A DNA stretch of 9,280 nt. Origin: an uncultured Flavobacteriales bacterium (GTDB lineage Bacteria > Bacteroidota > Bacteroidia > Flavobacteriales > Flavobacteriaceae). Below the pieces are notes generated by a model. That model searched no databases and was not told the DNA's origin. It saw only the letters and a program-made list of their open reading frames with translations. The DNA lies in contig CAJVXR010000061.1 in NCBI GenBank assembly GCA_913009535.1, positions 1-9,280 of the forward strand, in the 5' to 3' direction. Below are positions 1 through 7,235 of this stretch, in pieces. Numbering within the stretch: position 1 is the first letter of the stretch; every line of letters begins with the position of its first letter. The position numbers and the translations under genes were made by a program.

Positions 1-1529
1 CTATTTAAAATAGAAAAGTTTTGTATTGATCCTACATTAGAAGTTACTACAAGGCCAAGTTTAGCATTTGTTGAATCTCTAATTATAAGATTGTTTAGGT
101 GCTCAGTGATTCTAATTTTATATTTTATACCATCACCAGATATTGAATCTCCATCTCTAGTCAATGGTTCTAAGTGATTAATTTTAGCGTTAATTGTAGT
201 TTCACTTACAGATTGATCTAAAAAATAATCTATCAAAGCTACATTTTGTTCAAAATTATATAAATAAACTCTATTTGGTTCGGATTCAATATTTTGACTC
301 TGGTCTACATAAAACTCTATGTAGGCTTCATTAATTAATTTGTTAGCAATACCATCTTCCTCATTATAAAAAGAGCTTTTAAAATGATCAAATGCATCAA
401 CAATTTCTCCATTTTCGTTCTCAAAGTTACCGTTAAATAAATCTATCGTTGACATATATCCTTCTCCACCTTTTAAGTAAAGTTTTTCATCTCCGTCTAT
501 AGTATTTGGATTTGAAACGTCAATATTGAAATTATTGTCATAGATATTTATAAGATTGTCAGTGAAATTAAAAACGTATTCATTTTGACTTTCAATAGTT
601 TCTGTAGCTGTTCCTCCAGAATCCGTATCATTATCTGTACTTGTTTCTGAAGTGTAGTGTATAGTTAGTTTAGTGTTAGAAGACGCCAAATTTAACATCA
701 TCATTGCTCCTTCTGAGTTAATTCCTTCTGCTTTGATATAGAGTCCTCTAAAAAACTCTTTAAATGTGTTTGGATTTATTAAAACTGCATTATTTTCATT
801 TTCAAAAATTAAACTCTCCCAAAAATTATCATTTGGATTATTTAATTTTAATCTAATTGCTGGAGCTAAGTTGCTAGAAACAAAACTTTCACCGAGTGAA
901 TCTAACTGAGTTAAATCTATTCTTTCAGAACTAGGGATAAAGTCATCGGAGCCATCTCCAAGTATGCCAGACTCAAACAGTAACTCTGCTTCAATATCTG
1001 CTTGATTTATGAATTCAGAATTAGATAAAGATCCATTGGAATAATAATCTTGAGAATCACTAAAGTCACCGGTTGGATTAAAATCTCTCAAATAGAAATT
1101 ACTCTTGTAAACATATAATTTAGTAGGGCTATTTCCATAAACAGAATCAATTTCATAAGTGCTCTCTCCGTCTTCATTAGTATCAACTGCTCTACTGAAA
1201 TAAGGAATGGTTAACACCACAGAATCTAAAACTACATTATCGCCAAAAGACGGACTAAACTCTGTTGGTATAATTTGACCTAAAAAACTAGCATTACTTT
1301 CTCCAAAAATTGGATCGTTATTATAACCTAAAATAAACGAAGGAAGGTTGTTAGATTTAACAGGGTTTACCCTTAAATTAGAAGCCACTAGGGGATATTC
1401 TATAGAAGAAGTGCTAAAATTTATTGCATTTTCTGAGTTTATAACATCAGAGTCTATACTTGCAAAGTCTTTATCACAAGAGTAAAAAAAAAGTATGACA
1501 ATTACGGATAATAATTTTAGATCTCTCAT
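1..1529 (-). CDS. DUF4270 family lipoprotein (3' end beyond the window)
   Basis: An open frame of 509 codons with no stop runs off the left edge, so the C-terminus is missing. The start is the ATG at 1529-1527, directly after the stop of the upstream gene (TAAATG, no gap), which implies translational coupling. The N-terminus MRDLKLLSVIVILFFYSC is a short lipoprotein signal peptide with Cys18 as the probable lipidated residue. The -3 position is Phe, which is loose but tolerated in Bacteroidota. The following DKD could contribute to surface export. The mature part is rich in Asn, Ser, Asp and beta-branched residues. It has repeated strand-like stretches such as VVLDSVVLTIPYF, and LGLVVTSN near the visible end. 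A Thr/Ser/Asp-rich linker lies near residues 293-311. This matches my recollection of DUF4270, a flavobacterial family of about 500-600 residues with no known function. No enzymatic motif is visible. Family assignment is by pattern and context. Confidence 0.85.
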   Translation of the reverse strand, partial: MRDLKLLSVIVILFFYSCDKDFASIDSDVINSENAINFSTSSIEYPLVASNLRVNPVKSNNLPSFILGYNNDPIFGESNASFLGQIIPTEFSPSFGDNVVLDSVVLTIPYFSRAVDTNEDGESTYEIDSVYGNSPTKLYVYKSNFYLRDFNPTGDFSDSQDYYSNGSLSNSEFINQADIEAELLFESGILGDGSDDFIPSSERIDLTQLDSLGESFVSSNLAPAIRLKLNNPNDNFWESLIFENENNAVLINPNTFKEFFRGLYIKAEGINSEGAMMMLNLASSNTKLTIHYTSETSTDNDTDSGGTATETIESQNEYVFNFTDNLINIYDNNFNIDVSNPNTIDGDEKLYLKGGEGYMSTIDLFNGNFENENGEIVDAFDHFKSSFYNEEDGIANKLINEAYIEFYVDQSQNIESEPNRVYLYNFEQNVALIDYFLDQSVSETTINAKINHLEPLTRDGDSISGDGIKYKIRITEHLNNLIIRDSTNAKLGLVVTSNVGSIQNFSILN

Positions 1530-2342
1530 TTATTGGTTTAAAACTTCATTTTTATAAAATTCGGTATAAGCTTCTGAAAAAGTTTCTCTTGTCTGGTAAT
1601 CTAGAATAGGTTTGTCAGATTTTTTAATATGATCTAAAACTTCTTTGGGAATATCTTCTGATCCTAAAATTAATGCGTCTGAAAAGTCTATGGCACTTTT
1701 CATTAAATTGTTGTAAGATGGATCTCTTAAACCTTTAATTAGGTCTTCATTGATTTCGTCAAACAATATTTTATCAACTAATTTTTTATTAAGACTTTCA
1801 TTAAAGGACTTATCATAAATTGATGTAACTATTTTACTATTTTCAAAAACTGGTTCGTCTTTGTAATAGGTTTTAAGATATAATGGAAATAGTGAAGCCA
1901 TCCATCCATGTATGTGTATTATGTCAGGAGACCAATTTAATTTTTTGACAGTTTCAATAACTCCTTTAGCAAAAAACATTGCTCTTTCATCATTATCTTC
2001 GTGTAATTTACCATTTTCGTCAGAAAATGTAGATTTTCTTTTGAAATACTCTTCGTTATCAATAAAATATACTTGTATTCTTTCTTTTGGAATTGAGGCA
2101 ACTTTGATTATTAATGGCATATCGATATCATCAATAACTAGGTTTATACCTGAAAGTCTAATAACTTCATGGAGTTGATGTCTTCTTTCATTAATATTAC
2201 CATACTTGGGCATAAAAATTCTTATTTGCCCACCTTGCTTATTTATCATCTTTGGAATTTCAAATGACATAGATGAAATTTCATTTTCAGGTAAATAAGG
2301 TACTACTTCTGATGATACATATAATATTTTCTTCTCTTTCAT
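1530..2342 (-). CDS. Short glycogen/starch-synthase-like protein (GT5 N-terminal domain only)
   Basis: This 270-residue protein begins like GlgA: KILYVSSEVVPYL corresponds to the first strand of the GT5 catalytic domain. QIRIFMPKYGNINERR and IIHIHGWMASLFPLYLK (the HxHDW-like element, near residues 140-157) also match GT5 order and spacing. GlgA normally has about 470-500 residues and joins glucose from ADP-glucose to a growing glucan. Here the whole C-terminal Rossmann half, which carries most sugar-nucleotide contacts, is absent. The N-terminal KTGGL loop that binds ADP-glucose is replaced by LPENEISSM. The frame ends cleanly in TAA, with the next gene starting at once, so this is not a recent truncation. 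Such short forms are commonly annotated as glycogen synthase in Flavobacteriia. Catalysis is doubtful, and a binding or regulatory role in envelope or sugar metabolism is only inference. The ATG at 2342 is preceded by AAGGA, but too close to be a good ribosome site. Confidence 0.85.
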   Translation of the reverse strand: MKEKKILYVSSEVVPYLPENEISSMSFEIPKMINKQGGQIRIFMPKYGNINERRHQLHEVIRLSGINLVIDDIDMPLIIKVASIPKERIQVYFIDNEEYFKRKSTFSDENGKLHEDNDERAMFFAKGVIETVKKLNWSPDIIHIHGWMASLFPLYLKTYYKDEPVFENSKIVTSIYDKSFNESLNKKLVDKILFDEINEDLIKGLRDPSYNNLMKSAIDFSDALILGSEDIPKEVLDHIKKSDKPILDYQTRETFSEAYTEFYKNEVLNQ

Positions 2343-2375
2343 ATCCTTGTATTAGTTATTGAGTGCAAAAAGTAG

Positions 2376-2383
2376 CAAAATTA
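2376..2383 (-). promoter_or_regulatory. Candidate -7 box for the GlgA-like/DUF4270 pair
   Basis: On the minus strand the bases read TAATTTTG, an exact match to the Bacteroidota sigma-ABfr -7 consensus TAnnTTTG. It lies 33 bases upstream of the ATG at 2342. No convincing TTTG -33 element is found at the usual spacing of about 19 bases, and a second, looser box (TACTTTTTG, 2374-2366) sits just downstream. In DNA this AT-rich such matches arise easily by chance, so this is a candidate only. Confidence 0.3.
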
Positions 2384-2390
2384 CAAAAAT

Positions 2391-2421
2391 TATGCAGATT
2401 AACAGTAATATATTAAATTTG
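2391..2421 (+). promoter_or_regulatory. Candidate promoter of the panC-panD operon
   Basis: TAAATTTG at 2414-2421 matches the Bacteroidota -7 consensus TAnnTTTG exactly. Nineteen bases upstream, TATG (2391-2394) matches the -33 element TTTG at three of four positions. Transcription would begin near 2427-2430 and give a leader of about 15-18 bases before the panC ATG at 2445. The site lies within the 102-base divergent region, so it probably shares space with the promoter of the leftward pair. No operator or riboswitch-like fold is visible. Confidence 0.4.
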
Positions 2422-2444
2422 CGTGCTGTTAAAGTTTTATTAAA

Positions 2445-3281
2445 ATGAAAATATTTTATAAAAAATCAAATTTAATTCGTCATTTAAATGAGTTAAGGCC
2501 TTCGAGTTCAACCATCGGTTTTGTGCCTACCATGGGAGCTTTACATTTAGGGCACTTGTCATTAATCAAACAGTGTTTAAATAACAATAAAATATCTGTT
2601 GTTAGTATTTTTGTGAATCCAACTCAATTTAATAACACTTCTGACTTAATAACTTACCCGAAAAATTTAAATAAAGATATCAAGTTACTAGAAAAATTAT
2701 CTAAAAAGATTATAATTTTCTCACCTAAATCTACAGAAATATACAGTGAAAAAATCACAACTAATAAATATGATTTTAATGGACTTGATAAATTTATGGA
2801 GGGTGAGTTCCGAAGTAATCATTTCCAAGGAGTTGCTACGGTTGTTGAGTTGCTTCTAGGAATTGTAAAACCTAATTCCGCATATTTTGGAGAAAAAGAT
2901 TTTCAACAATTAGCAATAATTAGAAGCTTAAAAAATAAGGTTAATATTGTTGGTTGTCCAACTTTAAGAGATGTTAATGGCCTGGCATTAAGTTCTAGAA
3001 ATATTAAATTAAGTGATAATTCAAAAACAATAGCTTCAAATATTTTTAAAAATCTAAATTTTATAAAGTCAAATTTTCATAAATCCTCGCTTCAAAATTT
3101 GATTATTACAGCTTCTAATAACATCAATTCGTTTGATGAAATGAATTTAGAGTATCTAGAAATTGCTGAAGAGGATAAATTAGTGCCGATAAATATGATT
3201 AAAACTAAAAAAAAATATAGGGCTTTTATATCTGTTTTTGTTGATGGAATCAGATTAATTGATAATATTGCAGTTAATTAA
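2445..3281 (+). CDS. panC: Pantothenate synthetase (pantoate--beta-alanine ligase)
   Basis: PanC joins pantoate and beta-alanine with ATP in the cytoplasm to form pantothenate, the coenzyme A precursor, through a pantoyl-adenylate intermediate. The 278-residue length is normal. Visible hallmarks in order are VPTMGALHLGH (27-37, the HIGH-like ATP site), VSIFVNPTQFN (54-64), the MEGEFRSNHFQGVATVV pantoate-binding region (119-135), YFGEKDFQQ (148-156), RDVNGLALSSRN (176-187, KMSKS-like loop) and EYLEIAEEDKLVP in the small C-terminal domain. The ATG start places the first strand at the expected distance from the HIGH-like motif. It heads a rightward gene run, with panD nine bases downstream. panB, needed to make pantoate, is not in the window. 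No key residue looks altered. Confidence 0.98.
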   Translation: MKIFYKKSNLIRHLNELRPSSSTIGFVPTMGALHLGHLSLIKQCLNNNKISVVSIFVNPTQFNNTSDLITYPKNLNKDIKLLEKLSKKIIIFSPKSTEIYSEKITTNKYDFNGLDKFMEGEFRSNHFQGVATVVELLLGIVKPNSAYFGEKDFQQLAIIRSLKNKVNIVGCPTLRDVNGLALSSRNIKLSDNSKTIASNIFKNLNFIKSNFHKSSLQNLIITASNNINSFDEMNLEYLEIAEEDKLVPINMIKTKKKYRAFISVFVDGIRLIDNIAVN

Positions 3282-3290
3282 ATTTTATAG

Positions 3291-3641
3291 ATGAAAATTC
3301 AGATTTTAAAATCAAAAATTCACCGTGTAAAGGTTACCGGAGCAGATTTAAATTATATAGGTAGTATTACTGTAGATGAAGACTTAATGTGTGCTGCAAA
3401 TATAGTTGAGGGCGAGAAAGTTCAGGTTGTCAATAATAATAATGGAGAGAGGTTCGATACCTATGTTATTCCTGGAAAACGAAAGTCTGGTGAAATTACT
3501 GTCAATGGAGCTGCAGCTAGAAAAGTTCAAGTTGGTGACGTGCTGATTTTAATTACATATGCATTTATGTCTTTAAAAAAAGCTAATAAATTCACCCCTG
3601 CCATAGTATTTCCAAATGAACAAACTAATCTTTTGAAATAG
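3291..3641 (+). CDS. panD: Aspartate 1-decarboxylase precursor
   Basis: PanD decarboxylates L-aspartate to beta-alanine, the second substrate of PanC encoded just upstream. It is made as a proenzyme that cleaves itself between Gly24 and Ser25 to form a pyruvoyl group. Here Gly24-Ser25 lies in [13 protein letters not shown], exactly at the canonical position. Lys9, Arg54, Tyr58 (in RFDTYVIPG), Asn72 and the GAAAR segment (73-77) are also in place. The length of 116 residues is usual, so both the beta and alpha chains should be active. The nine-base gap to panC implies co-transcription. The stop codon TAG (3639-3641) lies in the same frame as the next gene, separated from its TTG start only by ACT. 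Confidence 0.98.
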   Translation: MKIQILKSKIHRVKVTGADLNYIGSITVDEDLMCAANIVEGEKVQVVNNNNGERFDTYVIPGKRKSGEITVNGAAARKVQVGDVLILITYAFMSLKKANKFTPAIVFPNEQTNLLK

Positions 3642-3644
3642 ACT

Positions 3645-4607
3645 TTGAATCAAAAAGTAATAAACTATATAAAAATTATCTTACCTATTTTATTAGGGTT
3701 ATCACTTGTTATTTATTCTTTTTCAAAGATCTCAATAAATCAGATTTTATTCTATTTAGAAAAATCCAATTATTATTGGATTATCCTCGGAATATTTTTC
3801 GGTTCTTTAAGTCATATTTCTAGATCTTATAGATGGAACTACTTATTGAACCCTTTAGGTTACAATATTTCTTTTCTAAATAGTTTCTTCGCTGTGTTTT
3901 CTGCCTATCTAATAAATTTTACTATTCCTAGAGCTGGTGATGTGGCTAGAGCTACAATTATTTCTAAATATGAAAACATTCCATTTGATAAAACCCTAGG
4001 GACTATTATTGCTGAAAGAATAGCAGATTTAATCTGTGCTTTTATTATTATTTGTGTAGCTATAACTTTAAAGAAAGACTTTATTTTAAATCTGATTTCA
4101 GAAAAACTAAACTCAATGAGTATAACTACACTAGTTTTGATTTTGATTTCAGCTCTTTCTTTCTTTTTCATTTTAAAATATATTTTTCCGTTATTTTTAA
4201 GTAAGATTAATGTTTTTTTTAAAGGCATTTCTCAAGGAGTGTTAACCATAACTAGAATGAAAAACAGATGGGGATTTATTTTTCACACTATATTTATATG
4301 GATTATGTATGTGCTTATGTTTTATGTTACAATACTTTCAATGGAAGAATTTAATGATATATCCTTTGCCCCAATTTTAATTGGATTTATTTTGGGAATG
4401 TTTTCTATTGGAGCCACAAATGGAGGCATAGGAACTTACCCAGAAGCTATTGTATTAGCTTTTTCACTTTTTAGTATTTCTGAAGATCCAAGTCGTGCTT
4501 TTGGTTGGATTATGTGGTCATCCCAAACTTTAATGATAATTATTTTTGGAGGGATATCCTTATTACTACTTCCCATTTATAATAAACACAGAAATAAGAC
4601 GAAATAA
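3645..4607 (+). CDS. LPG-synthase-TM / UPF0104 family integral membrane protein
   Basis: This 320-residue, strongly hydrophobic protein has about eight predicted membrane helices: near 8-26, 43-58, 78-95, 120-143, 162-186, 208-232, 240-262 and 285-310. Family signatures of the lysylphosphatidylglycerol synthase transmembrane region (YbhN/AglD-like, PF03706) are visible: RSYRW (60-64), NFTIPRAGDVARA (91-103), AERIADL (123-129) and GATNGGIGTYPEA (256-268). The soluble lysyl-transferase domain of MprF is absent, so it probably does not make lysyl-PG. Flippase-like or lipid-carrier handling roles are proposed for the family, but the substrate here is unknown. The start must be TTG at 3645: the panD stop lies two codons upstream in the same frame, and the next in-frame ATG is deep inside the protein. 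Translation is probably coupled to panD. Confidence 0.9.
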   Translation: MNQKVINYIKIILPILLGLSLVIYSFSKISINQILFYLEKSNYYWIILGIFFGSLSHISRSYRWNYLLNPLGYNISFLNSFFAVFSAYLINFTIPRAGDVARATIISKYENIPFDKTLGTIIAERIADLICAFIIICVAITLKKDFILNLISEKLNSMSITTLVLILISALSFFFILKYIFPLFLSKINVFFKGISQGVLTITRMKNRWGFIFHTIFIWIMYVLMFYVTILSMEEFNDISFAPILIGFILGMFSIGATNGGIGTYPEAIVLAFSLFSISEDPSRAFGWIMWSSQTLMIIIFGGISLLLLPIYNKHRNKTK

Positions 4608-4658
4608 TAATTAATTTTTTACTTATTTTGTTATCTTCAAAATGATTTAAAATTTATT

Positions 4659-5807
4659 ATGCTAAAGTTTAAAAATCTACTATTATTATTGTTTTTAAAT
4701 ATTTCTTTTTCACAAACTATTTATGAGAGTTTTGAATCAGATTTTTTAAGCGATAGTAGAGAATTAAAAATTCAACTTCCCCGAAACTACAGTGAAAATT
4801 TATCCAAAAAATATCCTTTGATAATTGTATTTGATGGAGACTATATGTTTGAGGCAGTTTCTGGTAGTGTAGATTATTTATCATATTGGGGAAATATACC
4901 AGAATCAATAATTGTTGGTGTAAACCAAATAAACAGTAGGTATGATGATTGTAGTGTTTTAGACAACATAGACTTTATTCCTATATCCTCAAGTAGGAAT
5001 TTTTATGATTTTATTTCTCAAGAATTGATTCCCTATTTTGATAAAAAATATAGAACAACTAAGTTTAAAGTTGCAGTTGGCCATGAATCAACTGCCAATT
5101 ACATTAATTATTTTTTATTAAATAATAAGACGCTTATTTCAGGGTTTATTGCAATAAGCCCAAAGTTTTCCTACGATATGGAAAATTATTTAATTAAAAG
5201 ATTGGATAAAATAAAAACCAATATTTTTTATTATTTGGTAAGCTCTGATAGTGACTTTAAATCTATTAATGAAAGAACCAAAAACCTGTCTGATAATTTA
5301 ACCTCTTTAAATAACGAACTAGTATCATTTAAGTATAAACAACATAAAAACCTCACTCATTATAACTTGCCGATACATTCAATATCTGAAGGATTTGAGC
5401 ACGTATTTGCTACCTACACCGCAATAAATTCGATTGAGTACAATTCTGTTTTAAGTAAAATACTAACATCGCCGGTGAAATATCTAGAAAATAAGTATGA
5501 AGATATATTCAATTTCTATGGAGTTAATAAAAACATTCTAGTAAATGATTTTAGAGCCGTAGAAAAATATATAGAAGAGAGTGAGAATTATAAATTTTAT
5601 AAGGATCTTTCAAATTTAGCAATTGATAAATACCCTAAAACTATTTTAGGAAGTTATTACATGGGACTTTATCATGAGAGAACTGGAGATGTTAGAAAAG
5701 CAATGCATATATATAGATCTGCATACATTCTTGAAGACGTAGAAGGAATTACAAAAGATGAATTATTAGATAAAGCTGATTTAATCAGTAATGATTTGAA
5801 GAACTAA
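4659..5807 (+). CDS. Secreted esterase-like alpha/beta hydrolase with TPR-like tail, probable loss of nucleophile
   Basis: The first 18 residues, MLKFKNLLLLLFLNISFS, look like a Sec signal peptide, so the 382-residue protein is probably periplasmic or exported. Residues 35-255 resemble the esterase D/Fes-type fold (PF00756): IQLPRNY, KYPLIIVFDGDYMF (51-64), SIIVGVNQ (83-90), FISQELIPYFDKKYRT (118-133) and VAVGHESTANY (138-148). At the elbow, where active members have GxSxG, this protein has G141-H-E143-S-T145, so Glu replaces the expected Ser. A possible acid (Asp197 or Asp199 in SSDSD) and His234 (HYNLP) remain. The C-terminus (about 328-360, LGSYYMGLYHERTGDVRKA) resembles a TPR unit. The gene starts 51 bases after the membrane-protein gene; TATCTTCA at 4632-4639 is a poor promoter candidate. 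Its stop overlaps the radA start by one base (TAATG). Substrate and activity are unknown. Confidence 0.8.
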   Translation: MLKFKNLLLLLFLNISFSQTIYESFESDFLSDSRELKIQLPRNYSENLSKKYPLIIVFDGDYMFEAVSGSVDYLSYWGNIPESIIVGVNQINSRYDDCSVLDNIDFIPISSSRNFYDFISQELIPYFDKKYRTTKFKVAVGHESTANYINYFLLNNKTLISGFIAISPKFSYDMENYLIKRLDKIKTNIFYYLVSSDSDFKSINERTKNLSDNLTSLNNELVSFKYKQHKNLTHYNLPIHSISEGFEHVFATYTAINSIEYNSVLSKILTSPVKYLENKYEDIFNFYGVNKNILVNDFRAVEKYIEESENYKFYKDLSNLAIDKYPKTILGSYYMGLYHERTGDVRKAMHIYRSAYILEDVEGITKDELLDKADLISNDLKN

Positions 5808-7165
5808 TGAGTAAAATTAAGACAACATTTGTTTGTAATGACTGTGGCAGTAACTTTCCAAAATGGCAAGGTCAGTGTACTTCATGTAAAAGCTGGAACT
5901 CTATTTCTGAAGAAGTAATTTTAAAACCAAAAAATAACTCTTGGGAGAAAAATAACTTTGATAATGTAAAGACATCTACTCCCCAAAAGATATCTAACAT
6001 TGTTTACAGGGAGGAAGATAGACTAGTCACATTAGATACTGAATTTAACAGGGTTTTAGGCGGTGGTATAGTCCCTGGATCTTTGATTTTGTTAGGTGGT
6101 GAACCTGGAATAGGAAAAAGTACGCTATTACTTCAGGTTGCAATAAAATTACCATATTCAACTTTATACATTTCTGGTGAAGAAAGTCAAAGTCAGATTA
6201 AAATGAGAGCCAATAGAATGAATCACGAAAGTGATGAATGCTATATATTAACAGAAATTAGTTTAGAAAGTATTTTTAAACAAGTTGAAAAAATTAAACC
6301 TCAAATTTTAATTATTGACTCTATTCAAACTTTAAAAACTGACCTTATAGACTCTGCACCAGGGAGTATCTCACAAATTAAAACTTGTACTTCAGAGCTA
6401 ATAAACTTTGCGAAAAAAACATCAACTCCAGTAATTATTATCGGACATATCACTAAAGATGGAAATATAGCTGGCCCTAAAATTCTCGAGCATATGGTAG
6501 ATACTGTGCTGCAATTTGAAGGAGATAGAAACCATGTTTATCGAATTTTAAGGGTAAATAAAAATAGATTTGGATCAACAAATGAGATTGGTGTGTATGA
6601 AATGAATGTAAAAGGGCTAAAAGAAATAACTAATCCTTCAGAGATTTTAATTTCAAAGAAAAATCAAGAATTAAGTGGAAATGCTATTTCTGCAACTATT
6701 GAAGGAATGAGACCTTTTATGATAGAAGTTCAGGCTCTAGTTAGTACTGCTGTTTACGGTACGCCACAAAGAAGCTCTACTGGATATAATTCAAAAAGGT
6801 TAAATATGCTTTTGGCGGTACTTGAGAAAAGAGTAGGATTTAGACTTGCATCAAAAGATGTTTTTTTAAATATTACTGGTGGTATTTCTGTTGATGATAC
6901 TGCATTAGATCTTGCAGTTGTAGCGGCAATAATATCTTCCAATGAAGACTTAATATTAAATGAAAAATATTGTTTTGCTGCCGAAGTAGGACTTTCAGGT
7001 GAAATCAGACCTGTTCAAAGACTAGAGCAAAGAATTACCGAAGCAGAAAAGCTAGGGTTTTCAACAATATTTATTTCTAAATTTAGTAAGCTTAACATAT
7101 CACCAAAGTCTATTAAAATTATATATTTATCAAAAATTGAAGATTTAATTAATAATTTAAATTAA
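5807..7165 (+). CDS. radA: DNA repair protein RadA (Sms), branch-migration ATPase
   Basis: RadA is a DnaB-like ATPase that acts with RecA to extend and process recombination intermediates during repair. All parts are present in 452 residues, the usual length. There is a C4 zinc finger with Cys10, Cys13, Cys24 and Cys27. The Walker A motif is GGEPGIGKST (97-106) and the Walker B motif ILIIDS (167-172). The RadA-specific KNRFG motif is at 252-256. A C-terminal Lon-protease-like domain starts near 280 and includes LNMLLAVLEKRVGF and ITGGISVDDTALDLAV. The Lon-like domain in this family is a structural/DNA-binding part, not a protease. The ATG at 5807-5809 shares its first base with the TAA of the preceding gene, implying translational coupling. 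The start fits because the zinc finger follows at once. Translation is intact throughout. Confidence 0.98.
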   Translation: MSKIKTTFVCNDCGSNFPKWQGQCTSCKSWNSISEEVILKPKNNSWEKNNFDNVKTSTPQKISNIVYREEDRLVTLDTEFNRVLGGGIVPGSLILLGGEPGIGKSTLLLQVAIKLPYSTLYISGEESQSQIKMRANRMNHESDECYILTEISLESIFKQVEKIKPQILIIDSIQTLKTDLIDSAPGSISQIKTCTSELINFAKKTSTPVIIIGHITKDGNIAGPKILEHMVDTVLQFEGDRNHVYRILRVNKNRFGSTNEIGVYEMNVKGLKEITNPSEILISKKNQELSGNAISATIEGMRPFMIEVQALVSTAVYGTPQRSSTGYNSKRLNMLLAVLEKRVGFRLASKDVFLNITGGISVDDTALDLAVVAAIISSNEDLILNEKYCFAAEVGLSGEIRPVQRLEQRITEAEKLGFSTIFISKFSKLNISPKSIKIIYLSKIEDLINNLN

Positions 7166-7209
7166 TTAATTTCAATAAAAACTTCTAACTAGAATTTAAC
7201 TAAATTTAG

Positions 7210-7217
7210 TACTTTCG
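7210..7217 (+). promoter_or_regulatory. Candidate -7 box for ileS
   Basis: TACTTTCG, followed by CA, resembles the Bacteroidota -7 element TAnnTTTG with one mismatch and lies 18 bases before the ileS ATG at 7236. No TTTG element is visible at the expected upstream spacing. The 70-base gap (7166-7235) holds nothing else except AT-rich sequence, with no GC-containing terminator hairpin after radA and no T-box leader, which would need far more room. Confidence 0.3.
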
Positions 7218-7235
7218 CAACCTAGTTTAAACAAA

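Noticed and set aside
1912..2178. Plus-strand open frame of 88 codons
   Set aside because: It lies wholly antisense within the GlgA-like gene, whose protein shows clear family motifs. The translated product is low-complexity Ser/Ile-rich with no recognisable motif, as expected for a shadow frame.
3905..4228. Minus-strand open frame of 107 codons
   Set aside because: It is antisense to the membrane-protein gene and Lys/Ile-rich. It reflects AT-rich codon use on the opposite strand and shows no start context or homology that I recognise.
4717..4908. Minus-strand open frame of 63 codons
   Set aside because: It is antisense to the N-terminal part of the esterase-like gene, which has a coherent signal peptide and fold motifs across the same bases.
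6754..6942. Minus-strand open frame of 62 codons
   Set aside because: It is antisense to the conserved Lon-like domain of radA and has no independent support.
7145..7169. AT-only inverted repeat (TTAATTAAT with ATTAATTAA, seven-base loop) across the radA stop, considered as a terminator
   Set aside because: The nine-pair stem contains no G-C pair and is not followed by a clean T tract, so it would be unstable. Such palindromes are common by chance in sequence this AT-rich.
7166..7235. Possible T-box or other leader controlling ileS
   Set aside because: The gap is only 70 bases, with no room for a T-box fold. The T-box motif is not visible and this regulator is not typical of Bacteroidota.
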